The notes under the pieces are model-generated. The model saw only the letters and a program-made list of their open reading frames with translations, made no database searches and was not told the DNA's origin. This document shows positions 17,776 to 28,296 of a stretch of DNA of 64,000 bases, piece by piece (positions within the stretch are counted from its first letter, which is position 1; every line of letters starts with the position of its first letter). Made by a program: the position numbers and the translations under genes. Source of the DNA: Erwinia sp. 198 (GTDB lineage Bacteria; Pseudomonadota; Gammaproteobacteria; Enterobacterales; Enterobacteriaceae); the NCBI RefSeq assembly GCF_003937915.1, contig NZ_RHUM01000015.1, forward strand, positions 62,001 through 126,000, written 5' to 3'.

Positions 17776-19050
17776 ATGACAACAATTTATTCCGTCCTGC
17801 TCTATCTTATTCAGCCTCTGATTTGGCTCCGGCTCTGGTTACGCGGCAGAAAAGCGCCCGCCTACCGGAAGCGCTGGGCCGAACGCTACGGCTACTGTAA
17901 AGGCAAGGTCAAGCCGGACGGTATACTGCTGCACTCCGTTTCTGTCGGCGAGACGCTGGCCGCCGTGCCGCTGGTCAGAGCGCTGCGCCACCGTTATCCC
18001 ACGATGCCGATTACCGTGACGACCATGACGCCGACCGGTTCGGAACGGGCGGCTTCCGCCTTCGGTAAAGATGTTCACCACGTCTATCTGCCTTACGATC
18101 TGCCCGGCTCAATGAACCGCTTTCTGGATAATGTCAGCCCGCGGCTGGTCATCATTATGGAAACCGAGCTGTGGCCAAATATGATCGCGCAGCTTCATGC
18201 CCGAAAAATCCCGCTGGTCATCGCGAACGCCCGCCTGTCGGAGCGCTCGGCGAAAGGATACGGCAAGCTCGGTAAATTTATGCAGCGTCTGCTGCAAAAG
18301 ATTACGCTGATCGCGGCGCAGAACCAGGAAGACGGCGAACGCTTCGTGGCGCTTGGCCTGAAGCGTTCCCAGCTGGCGGTGACCGGCAGCCTGAAGTTCG
18401 ATATCTCCGTGACGCCCGAGCTGGCCGCCCGTGCGGTGACGCTGCGTCGGCAGTGGGCGCCGCGTCGTCCGGTATGGATCGCCACCAGCACGCACGAGGG
18501 TGAGGAAAGCATTATCCTGGCAGCGCACCGCAAGCTCCTGGCGCGTTTTCCTGCTTTGCTGCTAATCCTGGTACCGCGCCATCCGGAACGTTTCGACACG
18601 GCTCGCGACATGACGCAAAAGGCCGGCTTCAGCTACACGTTACGCAGCAGCGGCGAGATCCCTTCCAGCAGCACGCAGGTGGTGATTGGCGATACGATGG
18701 GCGAACTGATGCTGCTCTACGGCATCGCCGATCTGGCTTTCGTCGGCGGCAGCCTGGTGGAGCGCGGCGGACATAATCCGCTGGAGGCCGCCGCGCATGC
18801 TATTCCCGTGCTGATGGGGCCGCATACGTTTAACTTCAAAGATATCTGTGCAAAACTTCAGCAGGCGGACGGTCTGATCACCGTAAACGATGCCGACTCG
18901 CTGGATAAAGAGATCGGTACGCTGCTGACCGACGAAGACTATCGTCTTTACTACGGCCGCCATGCGGTAGAGGTGCTGCATCAGAATCAGGGCGCGCTAC
19001 AGCGTCTGCTACAGTTACTTGAACCCTATCTGCCACAGCGGAATCACTAA
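17776..19050 (+). CDS. waaA: 3-deoxy-D-manno-octulosonic acid (Kdo) transferase
   Basis: WaaA (KdtA) transfers two Kdo residues from CMP-Kdo to lipid IVA at the inner membrane, an essential step. The 424-residue product has an N-terminal membrane-associated stretch (YLIQPLIWLRLWLRG), HSVSVGETLAAVPLVRAL with the catalytic Glu near residue 60, TTMTPTGSERA, METELWPNM and FVGGSLVERGGHNPLE. A GTG codon directly upstream (17773) is an alternative start. The stop is directly followed by waaE. Confidence 0.97.
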   Translation: MTTIYSVLLYLIQPLIWLRLWLRGRKAPAYRKRWAERYGYCKGKVKPDGILLHSVSVGETLAAVPLVRALRHRYPTMPITVTTMTPTGSERAASAFGKDVHHVYLPYDLPGSMNRFLDNVSPRLVIIMETELWPNMIAQLHARKIPLVIANARLSERSAKGYGKLGKFMQRLLQKITLIAAQNQEDGERFVALGLKRSQLAVTGSLKFDISVTPELAARAVTLRRQWAPRRPVWIATSTHEGEESIILAAHRKLLARFPALLLILVPRHPERFDTARDMTQKAGFSYTLRSSGEIPSSSTQVVIGDTMGELMLLYGIADLAFVGGSLVERGGHNPLEAAAHAIPVLMGPHTFNFKDICAKLQQADGLITVNDADSLDKEIGTLLTDEDYRLYYGRHAVEVLHQNQGALQRLLQLLEPYLPQRNH

Positions 19051-20318
<1,268 letters not shown>

Positions 20319-21128
20319 TTATTTCTGACAGGTTGGACAATAGAAGGTGCTGCGCTGCGCGTGTTTGGCACCTACGATCGGCGTGGCGCAAACGCGGCAG
20401 GGTTCGCCAGCACGGCCATAGACCTGTAGCTCCTGGGCGAAATAGCCCGGTTTGCCGTCCGACTGCAGGAAATCACGCAGCGTGGTGCCGCCCTGCTCAA
20501 TCGATCGCAACAGCACGGCTTTGATCGTTTCCGTCAGCAGAACCACTTCTTCTCTGGTCAACGCCATTGCCGGTCGATCGGGATGGATCCCGGCGGCAAA
20601 CAGCGATTCGCTGGCGTAAATATTGCCAACGCCCACCACCAGCTTGTTGTCCATCAGCCAGGGCTTAACCGGCGTGCGCCTGCTGCGCGACTTCTCAAAC
20701 AGGTAATCCGCGTTAAAAGCTTCGCTCAGCGGCTCCGGGCCAAGGTGGGCCAGTACGTTACTGGCGGCCAGATCGCTGCTCCACAGCCAGGCACCAAAGC
20801 GGCGAGGATCGGTATAGCGCAGCACTTTGCCGTTGCTCATCACCAAATCCACGTGGTCATGCTTCGCCGGCGGTGCCTCTTCTGACAACACGCGTAGACT
20901 GCCGGACATGCCAAGATGGATGATGATCCAGCCTTCAGGCAGCTCCAACAGCAGATATTTGGCGCGGCGCTGTACGCTGAGTACCGGCCGATCGCTGAGG
21001 CTGTGGATTTCATGCGAGACCGGCCAGCGCAAACGGCCGTTGCGCACCACGGCGTGCAGAATAGTGGCGCCGACAAGGTGCGGTTCGATACCGCGTCGGC
21101 TGGTTTCAACCTCTGGTAATTCCGGCAT
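20319..21128 (-). CDS. mutM: Formamidopyrimidine-DNA glycosylase
   Basis: MutM excises 8-oxoguanine and formamidopyrimidine lesions and nicks the resulting site. The 269-residue product begins [17 protein letters not shown] after Met, with the catalytic N-terminal Pro and Glu; Lys57-region KYLLLEL and the zinc finger C-x2-C-x16-C-x2-C at the C terminus (CRVCATPI … CPTCQK) are present. Convergent with coaD with no spacer, and upstream of it on the same strand are rpmG and rpmB, the conserved cluster. Confidence 0.97.
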   Translation of the reverse strand: MPELPEVETSRRGIEPHLVGATILHAVVRNGRLRWPVSHEIHSLSDRPVLSVQRRAKYLLLELPEGWIIIHLGMSGSLRVLSEEAPPAKHDHVDLVMSNGKVLRYTDPRRFGAWLWSSDLAASNVLAHLGPEPLSEAFNADYLFEKSRSRRTPVKPWLMDNKLVVGVGNIYASESLFAAGIHPDRPAMALTREEVVLLTETIKAVLLRSIEQGGTTLRDFLQSDGKPGYFAQELQVYGRAGEPCRVCATPIVGAKHAQRSTFYCPTCQK

Positions 21129-21180
21129 ACAAACCTCCCGCAGATATTTTCAGACGTAAAAACGTTTTCAGGCGCACAAA

Positions 21181-21210
21181 AGAAAAAACCCCGCCGAGGC
21201 AGGGTTTTTC
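21181..21210 (-). terminator. Intrinsic terminator after rpmG
   Basis: On the minus strand, AAACCCTGCC pairs imperfectly with GGCGGGGTTT and is followed by a run of Ts (plus strand AAAAAA at 21183-21188). It would end the rpmB-rpmG transcript before mutM. Confidence 0.75.
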
Positions 21211-21225
21211 AGTCGCTAAAGTCAA

Positions 21226-21396
<171 letters not shown>

Positions 21397-21409
21397 TCAG
21401 TTCCTTACC

Positions 21410-21679
<270 letters not shown>

Positions 21680-21791
21680 TTAAAAATAAGGTCTTGGCCG
21701 CCTCGTCAGGCTCTTAGCCCATCCAGGCGAGTTCTATGTGAACCCGCTGAGCAGGCCCAAATGCCAAACCCGAGATTCTCAAAGGTGGCGT

Positions 21792-21820
21792 AGTATACGC
21801 CCTGCAACGCTGGTGCTCAA
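21792..21820 (-). promoter_or_regulatory. Sigma-70 promoter of rpmB-rpmG
   Basis: On the minus strand, TTGAGC (-35, 21815-21820) and TATACT (-10, 21792-21797) are separated by exactly 17 bases. It points toward rpmB. The sequence between it and rpmB is leader. Confidence 0.7.
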
Positions 21821-21928
21821 GTCCCGAACAGATAAAGATCCCTTTGGATCGCGCAAAATTGCCGCATTTGAACGGAAAAAGCACCGCCGCTACGATGAAA
21901 AAAACGCGGTTTGCCGCTTTTTTCCGCA

Positions 21929-22597
21929 TTACAGCCAGCCTTTTTCCGCAAAGGAAACATATTCGCCCTGACCAATAACAATATGGTCAAGCACGCGGAT
22001 GTTAAACAGCCTGCAGCAGTCGTTAACCTGTTGAGTCACATCGCGATCGGCCATGCTGGGCGCCGAAATGCCCGAGGGATGGTTATGCGCCAGGATAATC
22101 GCCGCCGCGTTTTGCTTCAGCGCTTCACGCACGATTTCACGCGGATGCACCTCTACGCTGGCTATCGTACCCGCGAACATTTCACTGGTGTGAATGACCC
22201 GATGCTGATTATCAAAAAAAACCACCATAAAAATCTCACGTTCACGATGCGCCAGCTTGCTGTGCAGGAAATTCACCATATCGCCCGGGCTTTGCATGGC
22301 CTGCTTTACCGAATCCGCACAGGTGAAAAAGCGCCTGCCCAGCTCGGCAATGGCATTAAGCTGGGCATACTTCGCCACGCCTACGCCTTTTACCCGTAAA
22401 AACGCGTCTTTGTCTGCCGTCATCAGCCGGTGCAGCGAACCGAACTCCTCCAGCAGCTGTTGCGCCAGCGTCATGACGTGGACACCGTTCGCGCCGGTAC
22501 GTAAAAAAATCGCCAACAGTTCCGTATCCGTCAACGTGCCGGCCCCGCCCGCCACCAGCTTTTCGCGCGGCGGCATTTTTTTCCATGGCTTCTTCAT
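21929..22597 (-). CDS. radC: RadC family JAB/MPN-domain protein
   Basis: The 222-residue product has an N-terminal helix-hairpin-helix-like region ([15 protein letters not shown] near residue 75) and a C-terminal JAB1/MPN+ metalloprotease-like domain with the motif ILAHNHPSG … SxxD (residues 169-181) that binds zinc. The original link to radiation-sensitive repair was withdrawn for E. coli, so the true role is unknown. The start [13 protein letters not shown] is basic and fits the family. Divergent from coaBC, as in E. coli. Confidence 0.95.
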   Translation of the reverse strand: MKKPWKKMPPREKLVAGGAGTLTDTELLAIFLRTGANGVHVMTLAQQLLEEFGSLHRLMTADKDAFLRVKGVGVAKYAQLNAIAELGRRFFTCADSVKQAMQSPGDMVNFLHSKLAHREREIFMVVFFDNQHRVIHTSEMFAGTIASVEVHPREIVREALKQNAAAIILAHNHPSGISAPSMADRDVTQQVNDCCRLFNIRVLDHIVIGQGEYVSFAEKGWL

Positions 22598-22781
22598 CCG
22601 CTTTCTCCTTCCGTAGCTGGCTAAATCATGGCATTATATACAGTATTTTTCTATGCATTTTTCCGTTTGCCGCGCTGCTTTACAGTACGGTCGTTGTGCT
22701 AAAAGTCAGCAGGCAGGGATTATGATAAAATGGCAGAATTCCGGCGCGCGGGCGCCCTGCTGGCTCAATGGAGCAGAAACT

Positions 22782-23993
22782 ATGACATTAACCGGTAAAC
22801 GTATTGTGCTGGGCGTAAGCGGCGGTATCGCTGCCTACAAGGCGCCTGAGCTGGTAAGACGCCTGCGCGATCGCGGGGCGGAAGTGCGCGTCGTGCTGAC
22901 CGCCGCGGCCAAAGCATTTATCACGCCGCTGAGTCTCCAGGCCGTATCGGGTCATCCGGTCAGCGACGACCTGCTCGATCCGGCGGCGGAAGCAGCGATG
23001 GGGCATATCGAACTGGGAAAATGGGCTGACCTGGTGATCCTTGCACCCGCCACGGCCGATCTTATTGCTCGCGTTGCCGCAGGGATGGCTAACGATTTGG
23101 TCACCACAATATGCCTGGCGACGGCGGCGCCTGTCGCCGTCGTTCCCGCCATGAACCAGCAGATGTATCGTGCCGCCGCCACGCAGCATAATCTTCAGGT
23201 TTTGCAGGCGCGCGGCCTGATGATTTGGGGGCCGGACAGCGGCAGCCAGGCCTGCGGCGACGTCGGGCCGGGCCGTATGTTAGATCCGCTGACTATCGTG
23301 GACGAAGCCGCCCGCTGGGCGACGCCGCAGCACGATTTAGCGCACCTTAATGTGATGGTGACGGCTGGCCCAACCCGCGAATCGCTTGATCCAGTCCGGT
23401 TCATTAGCAATCACAGCTCGGGTAAAATGGGCTTCGCCGTGGCCGCCGCCGCCGCAAAACGGGGCGCTAACGTGACGCTGGTTGCCGGGCCGGTTGCCCT
23501 GGCCACGCCGCCGGGCGTCAAACGTATCGATGTGATAAGCGCCCTGGAAATGCAACAGGCGGTGATGGCCAGCGTTGCCGAACAGCAGATTTTTATCGCG
23601 GCCGCTGCCGTTGGCGACTACCGCGCAGCGGAAGTCGCCAGTGAGAAAATCAAAAAGCAGGGTGACGAAATCCTGCTGAAAATGGTGAAAAATCCGGATA
23701 TCGTCGCAGGCGTCGCGGCCATGCAGCAAAACCGCCCCTACGTGGTGGGGTTTGCAGCGGAAACCCGGAATGTGGAAGAATACGCCCGGCAAAAAAGGGT
23801 TCGGAAGAATCTGGATCTGATTTGCGCCAACGATGTTTCAAAAGCCGGGCACGGTTTCAACAGCGATACCAATGCCCTGCATCTTTTCTGGCAGGAAGGG
23901 AATAAAGCCTTACCGCTCGGCGATAAGCAGCTCCTGGGCCAACAATTACTGGACGAGATAGTCAGCCGTTATGAAGAAAAAAATCGACGTTAA
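22782..23993 (+). CDS. coaBC: Bifunctional phosphopantothenoylcysteine decarboxylase / phosphopantothenate-cysteine ligase
   Basis: CoaBC (Dfp) carries out two successive steps of coenzyme A synthesis. The 403-residue product from ATG 22782 begins [20 protein letters not shown]; the CoaC part has the flavin-binding His in [20 protein letters not shown] and the catalytic Cys in [12 protein letters not shown]. The CoaB part has [12 protein letters not shown] and the Lys in EKIKK. The conserved AAVADYR of relatives reads AAVGDYR here. Frame is open upstream to 22653, but the E. coli protein starts at this position. It overlaps dut by 23 bases. Confidence 0.96.
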   Translation: MTLTGKRIVLGVSGGIAAYKAPELVRRLRDRGAEVRVVLTAAAKAFITPLSLQAVSGHPVSDDLLDPAAEAAMGHIELGKWADLVILAPATADLIARVAAGMANDLVTTICLATAAPVAVVPAMNQQMYRAAATQHNLQVLQARGLMIWGPDSGSQACGDVGPGRMLDPLTIVDEAARWATPQHDLAHLNVMVTAGPTRESLDPVRFISNHSSGKMGFAVAAAAAKRGANVTLVAGPVALATPPGVKRIDVISALEMQQAVMASVAEQQIFIAAAAVGDYRAAEVASEKIKKQGDEILLKMVKNPDIVAGVAAMQQNRPYVVGFAAETRNVEEYARQKRVRKNLDLICANDVSKAGHGFNSDTNALHLFWQEGNKALPLGDKQLLGQQLLDEIVSRYEEKNRR

Positions 23994-24429
23994 GATTTTA
24001 GACCCGCGCGTGGGCACCACTTTCCCTCTGCCCGCCTATGCCACTTCCGGCTCCGCTGGTCTCGATCTGCGCGCCTGCCTGGACGAGGCGGTACAGCTGG
24101 CGCCGGGCGCGACCACGCTGGTGCCAACCGGCCTGGCTATCCATATTGGCGACCCTCAGCTGGCGGCCGTTATCCTGCCGCGCTCCGGCCTGGGCCATAA
24201 GCATGGCGTGGTGCTGGGCAACCTGGTCGGGCTGATTGACTCCGATTATCAGGGGCAGCTGATGGTTTCCGTCTGGAACCGCAGCCAGGAGACGTTCAGC
24301 ATTGAGCCAGGCGAGCGTATCGCTCAAATGGTGTTTGTACCGGTCGTTCAGGCTGAATTCAATCTGGTTAATGACTTCGACGCCAGCGCGCGCGGCGAAG
24401 GCGGCTTCGGCCACTCGGGTCGTCAGTAA
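23971..24429 (+). CDS. dut: Deoxyuridine 5'-triphosphate nucleotidohydrolase (dUTPase)
   Basis: Dut hydrolyses dUTP to dUMP, which keeps uracil out of DNA and supplies the thymidylate precursor. The 152-residue protein has all five dUTPase motifs, among them [31 protein letters not shown] with the catalytic Asp, GERIAQMVF and the C-terminal [10 protein letters not shown] loop. It overlaps coaBC by 23 bases and is coupled to it, as in E. coli. Confidence 0.98.
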   Translation: MKKKIDVKILDPRVGTTFPLPAYATSGSAGLDLRACLDEAVQLAPGATTLVPTGLAIHIGDPQLAAVILPRSGLGHKHGVVLGNLVGLIDSDYQGQLMVSVWNRSQETFSIEPGERIAQMVFVPVVQAEFNLVNDFDASARGEGGFGHSGRQ

Positions 24430-24536
24430 CGACCGACCAGAGCACCCGTCCTTATTTCCACCGTGAGCGTGATGGCTCACGGATGTTGCGTGGGCGCTTG
24501 CCCGTACATGGTGATATTTCAGGGGTCTTTCAGGAC

Positions 24537-25133
24537 ATGGCAGAGAATAAAAGTGCGAAAAGGAATCGTCGCGAAGAAATACTGCAGGCGCTGGCGCAGA
24601 TGCTGGAATCCAGCGATGGTAGCCAGCGGATCACTACCGCCAAACTGGCGGCAAGCGTGGGGGTTTCTGAAGCTGCGCTTTACCGGCATTTTCCCAGCAA
24701 AACCCGCATGTTTGACAGCCTGATTGAGTTTATTGAAGACAGCCTGATTACGCGCATCAATCTAATCTTGCAGGATGAAAAAGAGACGCTGCCGCGTTTA
24801 CGGCTGATTATCCAGCTGATCCTGGGCTTTGGTGAGCGTAATCCGGGCTTATCACGTATTCTGACCGGCCATGCGTTGATGTTCGAGCAGGACCGTCTGC
24901 AAAGCAGAATCAACCAGCTGTTCGAACGTATCGAGGTGCAGCTGAAGCAGGTGCTGCGCGAGCAGAAAATGCGTACCGGCGAAGGATTCCAGACGGAGGA
25001 GGCGCTGCTGGCCTCGCAGCTGCTGGCTTTCTGTGAGGGATTGCTGTCGCGCTTTGTGCGTTCCGATTTCCGCTATCGCCCGACGGTGGAATTTGAAACG
25101 CGCTGGCCGCTGCTGGCCTGTCAGCTGGTCTGA
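24537..25133 (+). CDS. slmA: SlmA, nucleoid occlusion factor
   Basis: SlmA binds specific sites spread over the chromosome outside the terminus and blocks FtsZ ring assembly over the nucleoid. The 198-residue protein (same length as E. coli) is TetR-like with the N-terminal helix-turn-helix [20 protein letters not shown] at about residues 31-50. The ATG at 24537 follows CAGGAC. A longer frame to 24483 is not supported by length. Its final codons are the first copy of the tandem repeat that follows. Confidence 0.96.
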   Translation: MAENKSAKRNRREEILQALAQMLESSDGSQRITTAKLAASVGVSEAALYRHFPSKTRMFDSLIEFIEDSLITRINLILQDEKETLPRLRLIIQLILGFGERNPGLSRILTGHALMFEQDRLQSRINQLFERIEVQLKQVLREQKMRTGEGFQTEEALLASQLLAFCEGLLSRFVRSDFRYRPTVEFETRWPLLACQLV

Positions 25134-25260
25134 ATCGGGAAGGCCGCAGTTGGCCTGCCAGCCGATCTGAATCGAAAAGGCCACAGTTGGCCTGCCAGCT
25201 GATCTGAATTTAAAAGGCCGTAGTTTGCCTTGCAGCTGGTGGGAAATGAAAGGGCCGCAA
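25122..25260. repeat. Tandem 37-bp imperfect repeat between slmA and pyrE
   Basis: Three complete units (25122-25158, 25159-25195, 25196-25232) and a partial, more diverged fourth (25233-~25260) follow each other with no spacer. Every unit begins CAGC and carries GATCTGAAT/GGTCTGAAT plus AAGGCC … TTGGCC, so each can form a small stem. The first unit includes the last slmA codons and stop. The last unit runs into the pyrE terminator. Such local duplication of the slmA end suggests slippage or unequal recombination. Confidence 0.85.
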
Positions 25261-25270
25261 CCGGCGGCCC
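25252..25270 (-). terminator. Intrinsic terminator of pyrE
   Basis: GGGCCGC and GCGGCCC pair perfectly around a 5-base loop directly downstream of the pyrE stop. On the minus strand it is followed by CTTTCATTT, a weak T-tract. The stem may have grown from the fourth copy of the 37-bp repeat. Confidence 0.65.
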
Positions 25271-25277
25271 GTATTCG

Positions 25278-25919
25278 TCAGATACCGTACTCTTTGCGGT
25301 AGGCCCGGACGGCGGCCAGATGATCGGCCAACTGCGGTTTCTCTTCCAGGTAGCTAATCAGATCGTTCAGCGTGATGATGGCGATAACCTTGCAGCCGTA
25401 ATCGCGCTCCACTTCCTGAATAGCCGAGGCCTGTCCGCGGCCTCGCTCCTGCCGATCCAGCGAAATCAGCACGCCGGCCAGGGTCGCCTTATTCGCCGAG
25501 ATGATCTCCATCGATTCGCGAATAGCGGTACCGGCGGTAATAACGTCATCTACCAGCATAATACGGCCCTGTAACGGGCTGCCGACCAGCGTTCCGCCTT
25601 CGCCGTGATCCTTCGCTTCCTTACGGTTGAAACAGTAAGGCACATCGCGGTCGTGGTGATCGGCCAGCGCAACGGCGGTGGTAGTAGCGATAGGAATGCC
25701 TTTATAGGCCGGGCCGAACACCAGATCGAAATCGATAGCGGAATCCACCAGCGCCTGCGCATAGAAACGGCCTAACAGCGCCAGGTCACGGCCCGTGTTA
25801 AACAAGCCCGCGTTAAAGAAATAGGGGCTTTTACGTCCGGATTTCAGCGTGAACTCTCCAAATTTCAGGACCTGCTTATTAATAGCAAATTCGATAAATT
25901 GGCGCTGCCAGGCTTTCAT
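25278..25919 (-). CDS. pyrE: Orotate phosphoribosyltransferase
   Basis: PyrE joins orotate and PRPP to orotidine 5'-phosphate in pyrimidine synthesis. The 213-residue protein (E. coli 213) contains [26 protein letters not shown], the flexible loop [13 protein letters not shown] and the PRPP-binding motif [13 protein letters not shown]. It lies downstream of rph and an attenuator hairpin separates them. Confidence 0.98.
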   Translation of the reverse strand: MKAWQRQFIEFAINKQVLKFGEFTLKSGRKSPYFFNAGLFNTGRDLALLGRFYAQALVDSAIDFDLVFGPAYKGIPIATTTAVALADHHDRDVPYCFNRKEAKDHGEGGTLVGSPLQGRIMLVDDVITAGTAIRESMEIISANKATLAGVLISLDRQERGRGQASAIQEVERDYGCKVIAIITLNDLISYLEEKPQLADHLAAVRAYRKEYGI

Positions 25920-25937
25920 GTCTCGCTCCTCAATCGT

Positions 25938-25963
25938 TAAAAAAGGCGACTCTGTGGTCGCCT
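25938..25963 (-). terminator. pyrE attenuator hairpin
   Basis: In the 51-base rph-pyrE spacer, minus-strand AGGCGAC and GTCGCCT form a 7-bp stem with a 6-base loop followed by TTTTTT. This is the classic pyrE attenuator: when UTP is low, RNA polymerase pauses, ribosomes translating rph close up and prevent the terminator from forming. Position and structure match E. coli. Confidence 0.85.
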
Positions 25964-25970
25964 GGGGAAA

Positions 25971-26687
25971 TCAGTCTTGTAGCGCCGCTTTCTGCGCCTG
26001 AATCAGCGTATCAATACCGCCGCGAGCCAGCGACAGCAACGTCAGCAGCTCGTCATGGCTGAACGGCTCGCCTTCTGCCGTGCCCTGCACTTCAATCATG
26101 CGGCCATCTTCGGTCATGACTACGTTCATGTCGGTTTCCGCAGCAGAATCTTCGACATATTCCAGATCGCATAACGCTTCGCCGTTGACGATGCCGACAG
26201 ACACGGCGGCGACCATCCCCTTCATCGGGTTGGCTTTCAGCTTGCCGATAGCGACCAGATGATTAAGCGCATCTGCGAGCGCTACGCAGGCGCCGGTAAT
26301 AGAAGCGGTACGCGTGCCGCCATCCGCCTGCAGGACGTCGCAGTCCAGCGTGATGGTGAACTCGCCCAGCGCTTTCAGATCCAGTGCGGCGCGCAGAGAG
26401 CGGGCAATCAGACGCTGAATTTCCAGCGTGCGGCCGCCCTGCTTGCCTTTGGCCGCTTCGCGAGCGTTACGGCTATGAGTAGCGCGTGGCAGCATGCCAT
26501 ATTCTGCGGTTACCCAGCCCTGGCCCTGTCCTTTCAGAAAGCGCGGCACGCCTTCCTCAATGGTAGCGGTACAAAGGACTTTGGTTTCACCGAATTCAAC
26601 CAGAACGGAGCCTTCCGCATGTTTGGTGTAGTGGCGAGTCAGGGTGACGGGACGCACCTGATGGGCATTACGGCCTGCTGGACGCAT
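25971..26687 (-). CDS. rph: Ribonuclease PH
   Basis: RNase PH is a phosphate-dependent 3' exoribonuclease that trims tRNA and rRNA ends; its translation also controls the pyrE attenuator. The 238-residue product from ATG 26687 begins [14 protein letters not shown] and has [21 protein letters not shown] and [18 protein letters not shown]. The C terminus ([11 protein letters not shown]) is full length, unlike the frameshifted rph-1 allele of E. coli K-12. A longer frame to 26726 is not supported. Confidence 0.97.
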   Translation of the reverse strand: MRPAGRNAHQVRPVTLTRHYTKHAEGSVLVEFGETKVLCTATIEEGVPRFLKGQGQGWVTAEYGMLPRATHSRNAREAAKGKQGGRTLEIQRLIARSLRAALDLKALGEFTITLDCDVLQADGGTRTASITGACVALADALNHLVAIGKLKANPMKGMVAAVSVGIVNGEALCDLEYVEDSAAETDMNVVMTEDGRMIEVQGTAEGEPFSHDELLTLLSLARGGIDTLIQAQKAALQD

Positions 26688-26869
26688 GGTTTTTCTCCGG
26701 CTTGAAAATCGTGATTGGCTGCGCATTATACGGATTTCACAGCCGAATGCCTATGACAGCCTGCTGGCAACGCGGTTTCTGTGCAGCTGGCGCGATAGTA
26801 AGCGCAGCCTCAATCCCGTTGATTTGTCAGAGTTTGACCAGATGCCTGTTAAGGCAAGGCCGGCACCGC

Positions 26870-26875
26870 TATAAT
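26870..26875 (+). promoter_or_regulatory. Possible -10 element of the yicC promoter
   Basis: A perfect TATAAT lies 34 bases before the yicC ATG in the rph/yicC divergent region. A TTGACC is present at 26834-26839 but is too far away (30 bases), and the hexamer at the right distance is weak. Confidence 0.35.
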
Positions 26876-26908
26876 CACCTGAACTTATTCTGAAAACGGG
26901 TACGCACA

Positions 26909-27772
26909 ATGATCCGCAGTATGACCGCCTACGCCCGGCGTGAAACCAAAGGCGAATGGGGCAGCGCAGCCTGGGAGCTTCGTTCCGTAAACCAGCGCTA
27001 TTTAGAAACCTATATCCGTCTGCCCGAGCAGTTTCGCGGCCTGGAGCCGGTGATCCGCGAACGCATTCGCAACCGCCTGACCCGCGGTAAAATCGAGTGT
27101 AATCTGCGTTTTGACGCAGACGTGCGCGCGCAGAGCTCCCTGGTGCTGAATGAAAAACTGGCTATTCAGCTGGTTAAAGCCGCCAACTGGGTCAAAATGC
27201 AGAGCGACGAGGGCGAAATCAATCCGGTCGATATTTTGCGCTGGCCTGGCGTCATGTCAGCAGAAGAGCAGGATTTGGATGCCATTTCCGCAGAGTTGTT
27301 GAGCGCGCTGGACAGCGCTCTGGACGACTTTATCGCCGCCCGTGAAACGGAAGGCGCCGCGTTAAAATCATTGATTGAACAACGGCTGGAAGGCGTCACT
27401 ACTGAAGTGACTAAAGTACGTGCGCAAATGCCGGACGTGTTGAAATGGCAGCGCGAACGTCTGGTGACCAAACTGGAAGAGGCTCAGGTTCAGCTGGACA
27501 GTAATCGGGTTGAGCAGGAACTGATTATGCTGGCGCAGCGCGTGGACGTGGCGGAAGAGTTGGATCGTCTGGAAGCGCATGTTAAAGAAACCTATAACAT
27601 CCTGAAAAAGAAAGAAGCGGTGGGCCGCCGCCTCGACTTTATGATGCAGGAATTTAACCGCGAATCGAATACGCTGGCGTCTAAATCAATCAATGCAGAG
27701 GTTACCACTTCGGCTATTGAGCTGAAGGTGCTGATTGAGCAGATGCGTGAGCAGATTCAGAATATCGAGTAA
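26909..27772 (+). CDS. yicC: YicC family endoribonuclease
   Basis: The 287-residue product begins MIRSMTAYARRETKG and ends KVLIEQMREQIQNIE, the two signatures of the YicC/YloC family. The C-terminal half is helical and contains FMMQEFNRESNTLASK with the conserved Glu/Asn residues. The family was recently shown to act as an RNase with effects on small RNA turnover in E. coli. Divergent from rph and ended by a strong terminator. Confidence 0.94.
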   Translation: MIRSMTAYARRETKGEWGSAAWELRSVNQRYLETYIRLPEQFRGLEPVIRERIRNRLTRGKIECNLRFDADVRAQSSLVLNEKLAIQLVKAANWVKMQSDEGEINPVDILRWPGVMSAEEQDLDAISAELLSALDSALDDFIAARETEGAALKSLIEQRLEGVTTEVTKVRAQMPDVLKWQRERLVTKLEEAQVQLDSNRVEQELIMLAQRVDVAEELDRLEAHVKETYNILKKKEAVGRRLDFMMQEFNRESNTLASKSINAEVTTSAIELKVLIEQMREQIQNIE

Positions 27773-27806
27773 AGTTGCATACAGTCGCACTCAGTAGCAG
27801 AAAACC

Positions 27807-27840
27807 AATAAAGCCCGCTAATTGCGGGCTTTATTATTTT
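27807..27840. terminator. Strong intrinsic terminator after yicC
   Basis: AATAAAGCCCGC and GCGGGCTTTATT form a perfect 12-bp stem with a 5-base loop, followed by ATTTT. It is the last clearly core-genome element before the accessory region. Confidence 0.9.
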
Positions 27841-27846
27841 CATGCT

Positions 27847-27934
27847 GTTGCATAACATCGCGCATTTTCTTTGTACTCAAAGTACTTTCCTCGTTCCAGC
27901 TTGGGTACAAAGCACTATTCAATGTTAATGCAAC
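27847..27934. repeat. Nested imperfect palindrome, possible mobile-element remnant
   Basis: Outer arms GTTGCATAACAT (27847-27858) and ATGTTAATGCAAC (27922-27934) pair with a single bulged base; inner arms CTTTGTAC (27869-27876) and GTACAAAG (27905-27912) are perfect. Together they span 88 bases. No transposase gene lies inside or near, so it may be a miniature element or a leftover end. Confidence 0.5.
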
Positions 27935-28296
27935 ACTATGGCATAGCTGACAGATATTCAGATGCAGGCATGGATTAAGGCAGGAGAACGGTTTGAGGGG
28001 CGTTCAGAACGGTTATCTTCATGCGCCGCCCATTCTCCCCAGCGTTTCACCGCCGCTCGTATATCGCGCATTGTTCAGCCCTCACCCTGTAAATGTTCTT
28101 AATTCGCTAATTTTAACTAATTAAGACGAACAGACGGGATCACCAGCTCGCGCCCGGTACTCGTGAGAAAAAGCCTGATTGCCTTAATCTGCAAAAAATT
28201 ACGTGCAAAGAAGGTGCAGCGTTTACACTCCGGCCCACCAGCGCGTATGATTTCCGTACAGATCCTGACGGACGATTGCACAAGGAATGTTTCACA

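Larger units (their letters stand above)
27773..28296. other. Gene-free border of the accessory region between yicC and DUF3289
   Basis: After the yicC terminator this stretch holds a nested inverted repeat (27847-27934), two 9-base direct repeats AGAACGGTT (27985-27993 and 28006-28014) 21 bases apart, and a plus-strand frame open from about 28114 that continues into the DUF3289 gene without an ATG. No intact gene, integrase site or tRNA is seen. Confidence 0.6.

Noticed and set aside
27985-28014. Two AGAACGGTT direct repeats 21 bases apart
   Set aside because: Spacing of two helical turns is suggestive of an operator, but with only two nine-base copies and no known regulator chance cannot be excluded.
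28114-28296. In-frame extension of the DUF3289 gene upstream of its ATG
   Set aside because: The frame is open back to a stop near 28112 but has no ATG or GTG with ribosome site; the ATG at 28297 has one and fits the family start. Possibly a remnant of an earlier fusion.
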